From JAHFTY01 sp964584785 (GTDB lineage: Bacteria; Acidobacteriota; Terriglobia; 20CM-2-55-15): a stretch of DNA of 64,000 nt. The stretch lies in NCBI GenBank assembly GCA_964584785.1, contig CAZPBY010000043.1, forward strand, positions 4,811 to 68,810. The letters run 5' to 3'. Below, piece after piece: positions 61,095 through 64,000 of this stretch; positions within the stretch are counted from its first letter, which is position 1, and each line of letters starts with the position of its first letter. The notes under the pieces were generated by a model. The model was not told where the DNA came from and did not search any database. It saw only the letters and a list, made by a program, of their open reading frames with translations. A program made the translations under genes and the position numbers.

Positions 61095-62813
61095 TTACTG
61101 GGCGCAAATGTACGACGACGCAGCGGTCGGGGGTCCGCTGACGTACCGGGGGTATGCCGGATATGAACACAGCGGCATTGTCCGGCCTTCCGCGGAAACC
61201 TGCAGGGTCTTGCCGGGGACGACGCCGCGCTCGACCCAGTCCACGAGGTGCGCAAACCGTTCGTAGTCGCTTGCGATGGGCGCAGCCGTGACGGGCCGGC
61301 CATCACCGGCGGTTGTGTAGACGTTGCCCGAGAGTGAGTGTGCGGCTTGCGGAATCACGAAGAGTCGCGCGAAGGCGTCGACCGCCTGACGCCCCATCGT
61401 GTCGAGGACGGACTGGTAGTAGTCGAGCTGGGCGCCCGGCGAAGCGAGCGTATCGTTGGTACCGATGGTCACAATGAGCTTGCCGCCGCGCGCCGCGAAT
61501 GGACGAAGGTTGGGATCGGTCGAATCCAGCTCCCGCGAGATCTCCCCGCGACGCCGGTTGAGCGGACCGCCCTCGACGTAGTCCAGTGGATTCGCGGTGA
61601 GGTTCTGCATGAGGAATCCCGTAGCGCCGAGAATGCCCAGGTGCGAGTGAATCGGCGCGTCAAGTGCCGCCCCTTCCTGTCCGCGGAAGCGCGTCGCCGC
61701 AATGAGTCCACTTCCGGACGGATCCGTATTGGGCAGCCACATGCCGAACGATGTCACGCCATTCGCGAGCGGCGTGGCGAACTCGTAACGCCGGTAGACG
61801 AACTCGAGTGTGGCCATCTGCCCATCGGTGAGACACGCTGCGGCGCTTGTGTCATCAGGCTTCGAGTCGACATTGTCCGGACAGCGCTTGGCCTGCCAAG
61901 GATGGCGCCCGGGCTTGGCCTGGGAAACGTCGAAGATGGCGCGACAGCCCATATAGTTGTTGATGACACCGTCCGTGAGCCCGTCGAGCGGGTCGCACTG
62001 GCGCATGAACTCGTCACGAATCGCATTGACTTTAGCTGTTGTGACCCAGTTTGCGAGCGGCCTTTCCTGGATGCGGATGAGTTCGGGTGCCAACATCAAT
62101 GAAGAGAAGTTCACGATCGGCACGTTTGCGACGACGCCGTCGTAGTCGGCCGGGAAGCGCTGCACGACCGTCAGCGCCTCGCGCCCGCCCTGTGAGTTTC
62201 CAGTGAAGTAGTTGTACCGGGGGCGACTGCCGTAAACACGCTCAATTAGGATCATCGCCGCATCGTGCGTCTTCTTCAGTTGGGCATAGCCCAGGTTCTT
62301 CATCGCCTCGTCATTCAAGGCCCAGTCCTGGGAGCTTTGCGCCGCGCCGCGGCCGCCGGATTGATGACCGGAGTCGCTGCCGTATGTTGCAAAGCCCAGT
62401 TGCGCCGGCGTCTTTCCGCCGATCGTGTAGCGCGCACCGGTCAAGTCGGGAATCGTGCCGTTCATGCCGCCGCCGCCCTGCTGTGCCGCTCGGCCGTTCC
62501 AGGTAGAGGGCAGCCAAACCCGGAAGTTGATGGAACGCGCTGTCGATGAACGATCCAGAGGCGCAATGGATCCGTCGACTTCACAGCGGGCTGGTGACGT
62601 TTCGGTGGCCGGTGCCCAGCGCGGGGCGTGGACCGTCACGCCCGCCACGGGCAGCCCGATGGCGCCCACCGGAATGCTGGAGCCCAGCCGCTCAATTGTG
62701 CATTCGGCTTCAGTGACGGTCTTCGCGTTGGCCAACGGCTGGAGCGATTGCGCTCCGGCCATTGCCAACGCGGTCAGGCAAAGGAGCACAGCGAACGCCG
62801 CTGCAAATTTCAT
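61095..62813 (-). CDS. Tannase/feruloyl esterase family protein
   Basis: 572 residues with a signal peptide (FAVLLCLTALAMAGA-QS). The alpha/beta-hydrolase nucleophile lies in GNSQGG (Ser207), and a candidate catalytic His is in PQAAHSLSG. DPLDGLTDGVI resembles the calcium-binding loop of the lid domain. CxxE-type Cys residues (AECTIERL) and YGSDSGHQSG are typical too. Such exported enzymes hydrolyse esters of plant phenolics (feruloyl or galloyl). It follows the two-domain esterase by 29 bases on the same strand, suggesting an operon for plant-derived esters. Confidence 0.92.
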   Translation of the reverse strand: MKFAAAFAVLLCLTALAMAGAQSLQPLANAKTVTEAECTIERLGSSIPVGAIGLPVAGVTVHAPRWAPATETSPARCEVDGSIAPLDRSSTARSINFRVWLPSTWNGRAAQQGGGGMNGTIPDLTGARYTIGGKTPAQLGFATYGSDSGHQSGGRGAAQSSQDWALNDEAMKNLGYAQLKKTHDAAMILIERVYGSRPRYNYFTGNSQGGREALTVVQRFPADYDGVVANVPIVNFSSLMLAPELIRIQERPLANWVTTAKVNAIRDEFMRQCDPLDGLTDGVINNYMGCRAIFDVSQAKPGRHPWQAKRCPDNVDSKPDDTSAAACLTDGQMATLEFVYRRYEFATPLANGVTSFGMWLPNTDPSGSGLIAATRFRGQEGAALDAPIHSHLGILGATGFLMQNLTANPLDYVEGGPLNRRRGEISRELDSTDPNLRPFAARGGKLIVTIGTNDTLASPGAQLDYYQSVLDTMGRQAVDAFARLFVIPQAAHSLSGNVYTTAGDGRPVTAAPIASDYERFAHLVDWVERGVVPGKTLQVSAEGRTMPLCSYPAYPRYVSGPPTAASSYICAQ

Positions 62814-62842
62814 AGGACGCTATTGGACATCAAACTCAGCCT

Positions 62843-64000
62843 CTAGTTTATTTTTTTCTTATCGACGTGCCAGTTCGTGTCTTTGCACAGTTTGCAGTCC
62901 GCGCCTTTGAACCATTTCGCGGCACTCGGATCGCCTTTGAGTTGCCAGTCCAGCCAGGCGGTCGCGATCGGCGCGAGTTCGCCGCCTAAATACTGCCGGT
63001 ATGTTCCGAGATGCGTCATGCCGGTACGCCATGCATGGAAGATCGGGGCCGTATTGATGGCTATGAAATCGTCCATGGAGCCGGGATAAGCAACGTCGTA
63101 GATTTCGGAACCGGAGATGTACAGAGCAGGAACAACGATGTTGCTCCGCTCCGTCTTGTTGCTGCCGCTCCAGACGCCGATGGTTTTGACGCGTTTGTCT
63201 TTGCCGAAACTCGCTGCCAGACCCGCGCCGCAGGACTGTCCCATGACGGCCACCGCATCGGTGTCCAGCTTGCCGTAGAATTTGCTGCCCTGCCGGCTGT
63301 TCTCGGCAATCGCCCAGGTGATTCCCTGACTCAGCAGTTCAACGGTTACGCGCGGCCGCGATGGATCGACCGGACGAGGCTCTGGCTTGGGGCCAATCGC
63401 CGATGGCGTCCAGTTATTGGATGCCATGGTGATGGTCTCCGCGGAAGGCGGTCCCATCGGTCCTCCCGCAATGGCCAAGTAGCCGTGAGATGCGATCTCG
63501 GTCAGGAAATTGCGGAACTTGTTGCCCTGATAGGTGCAGGAACCGTTGCCCCACAACACGATCGGCATTTTCTTAGAACCGAGCGCGTTCAGATTGGCGG
63601 GATAGTACAGCACGAATTCCCTGGCGCCCGGGTCGGTAGCCATGATCGCTTTATAGGGCCCCGTACCCTGCGCCGTTTCGGGCGGGACGTACTTCATGTC
63701 TGGTGTATTGGGTGCGATATATCCCGGAGGCCACTTCAGTCCTGATGACGCAGTTGCTGCATCCGGATCTGCCGAGGGCGAACTGCTCCCGGAGACCGGT
63801 TTGCCGAACACTTTGCCGTAGAAGGCCATGGTGTCGAACGTCTGGTACTGCAGCAACTGATCGTGGTTATGCGGCGATTTCTCGACAGGCAAAAATTCGT
63901 GAGAGATATTCAGCTTTGTCAGCGCCTCGTGGACGAAGACGGCACCCGGGAACAGCGCGTCTTCCGTGCCCGCGATGATGCGGATCGACTGCTGGCGCAG
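62843..64000 (-). CDS. Fused alpha/beta-hydrolase (5' end cut by window edge)
   Basis: The frame is open from the window edge at 64000 to a TAG at 62843, 385 residues. The first about 60 (IRIIAGTEDALFPGAVFVHE, FLPVEKSPHNHDQL) form the end of one esterase-like domain, the His in HNHD being its likely catalytic residue. A Ser/Ala linker (GSSSPSADPDAATASS) leads to a second complete hydrolase: MPIVLWGNGSCTYQ, GYLAIAGGPMG, nucleophile GQSCGAG and FKGADCKLCKDTNW at the C-terminus. The second domain resembles chlorophyllase/PET-hydrolase-like enzymes. A TTG at 63892 could start a shorter protein but would cut through the first domain. Confidence 0.75.
   Translation of the reverse strand: MRQQSIRIIAGTEDALFPGAVFVHEALTKLNISHEFLPVEKSPHNHDQLLQYQTFDTMAFYGKVFGKPVSGSSSPSADPDAATASSGLKWPPGYIAPNTPDMKYVPPETAQGTGPYKAIMATDPGAREFVLYYPANLNALGSKKMPIVLWGNGSCTYQGNKFRNFLTEIASHGYLAIAGGPMGPPSAETITMASNNWTPSAIGPKPEPRPVDPSRPRVTVELLSQGITWAIAENSRQGSKFYGKLDTDAVAVMGQSCGAGLAASFGKDKRVKTIGVWSGSNKTERSNIVVPALYISGSEIYDVAYPGSMDDFIAINTAPIFHAWRTGMTHLGTYRQYLGGELAPIATAWLDWQLKGDPSAAKWFKGADCKLCKDTNWHVDKKKIN

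Noticed and set aside
1..64000. CRISPR array, rRNA operon, prophage or insertion sequence
   Set aside because: No regularly spaced repeats, rRNA-like conserved stretches, phage structural genes or transposase motifs were seen on either strand.

Overview
The window looks like a chromosomal scaffold from an Acidobacteriota member (Solibacter/Bryobacter-like or a related soil lineage). Evidence is the mix of families: several Oar-type TonB receptors with N-terminal carboxypeptidase-regulatory-like domains, FtsX/MacB-type 'ADOP' permeases with a PadR partner, Ser/Thr kinases fused to TPR or TolB-propeller domains, a TIGR03435 (DUF3738) protein, and a DUF1501/DUF1800 pair. One 100-N gap is flanked by an exact 55-bp repeat, so this is a draft or metagenome assembly. 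No rRNA, intact tRNA, CRISPR array or insertion sequence was seen.

Layout. 1-4.8 kb: an ECF sigma factor, a zinc-ribbon/kinase/TPR protein and a secreted protein, overlapping head to tail on the minus strand. 4.9-5.5 kb: a decayed DUF433/DUF5615 toxin-antitoxin pair and a 3' fragment of tRNA-Pro(CGG), probably an old integration site. 5.6-14 kb: ADOP permease, secreted PDZ esterase, Oar receptor with one frameshift. 14.1-19.5 kb: two tandem paralogous kinase-TolB proteins, one of them a predicted pseudokinase. 19.6-23.8 kb: two-component system and a signal-peptide-bearing methyltransferase. 23.8-26.8 kb: a compact operon of ArsR-rhodanese regulator, shortened MBL-fold protein, MFS transporter and ArsM-like methyltransferase. 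27.2-35.3 kb: a CusRS-like two-component system divergent from two Oar receptors and a PepSY-like protein. 35.4-45.1 kb: Oar receptor, beta-propeller proteins, a PagL-like barrel with a PAP2 phosphatase, and an ABC exporter. 45.2-53 kb: two wrecked ADOP genes, DinB, DUF1501/DUF1800 and a small secreted protein. 53-64 kb: a GC-rich polytopic membrane protein, truncated globin, TIGR03435 protein, PadR-ADOP operon, PIN/antitoxin pair, tannase and a two-domain esterase running off the window.

The most interesting signal is in the 23.8-26.8 kb operon. Two neighbouring genes each carry one in-frame TGA where related proteins (from memory) have cysteine. One is in the ArsM-like methyltransferase, which is open and conserved on both sides of the TGA. 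The other is in the short MBL-fold gene. Each TGA is followed, 17 and 20 nt later, by a hairpin whose loop has G in its first two positions, as expected for a bacterial SECIS element. The operon may therefore encode selenoproteins. The competing view, independent nonsense mutations, is favoured for the MBL gene by its internal deletion. Whether the genome has selA, selB, selC and selD decides it.

Otherwise the window is rich in envelope and sensing functions (TonB uptake, lipid A remodelling, ABC export, kinases, two-component systems), scattered with pseudogenes: at least three ADOP remnants, a nucleotidyltransferase with two frameshifts, toxin-antitoxin remnants and a sugar-isomerase fragment.
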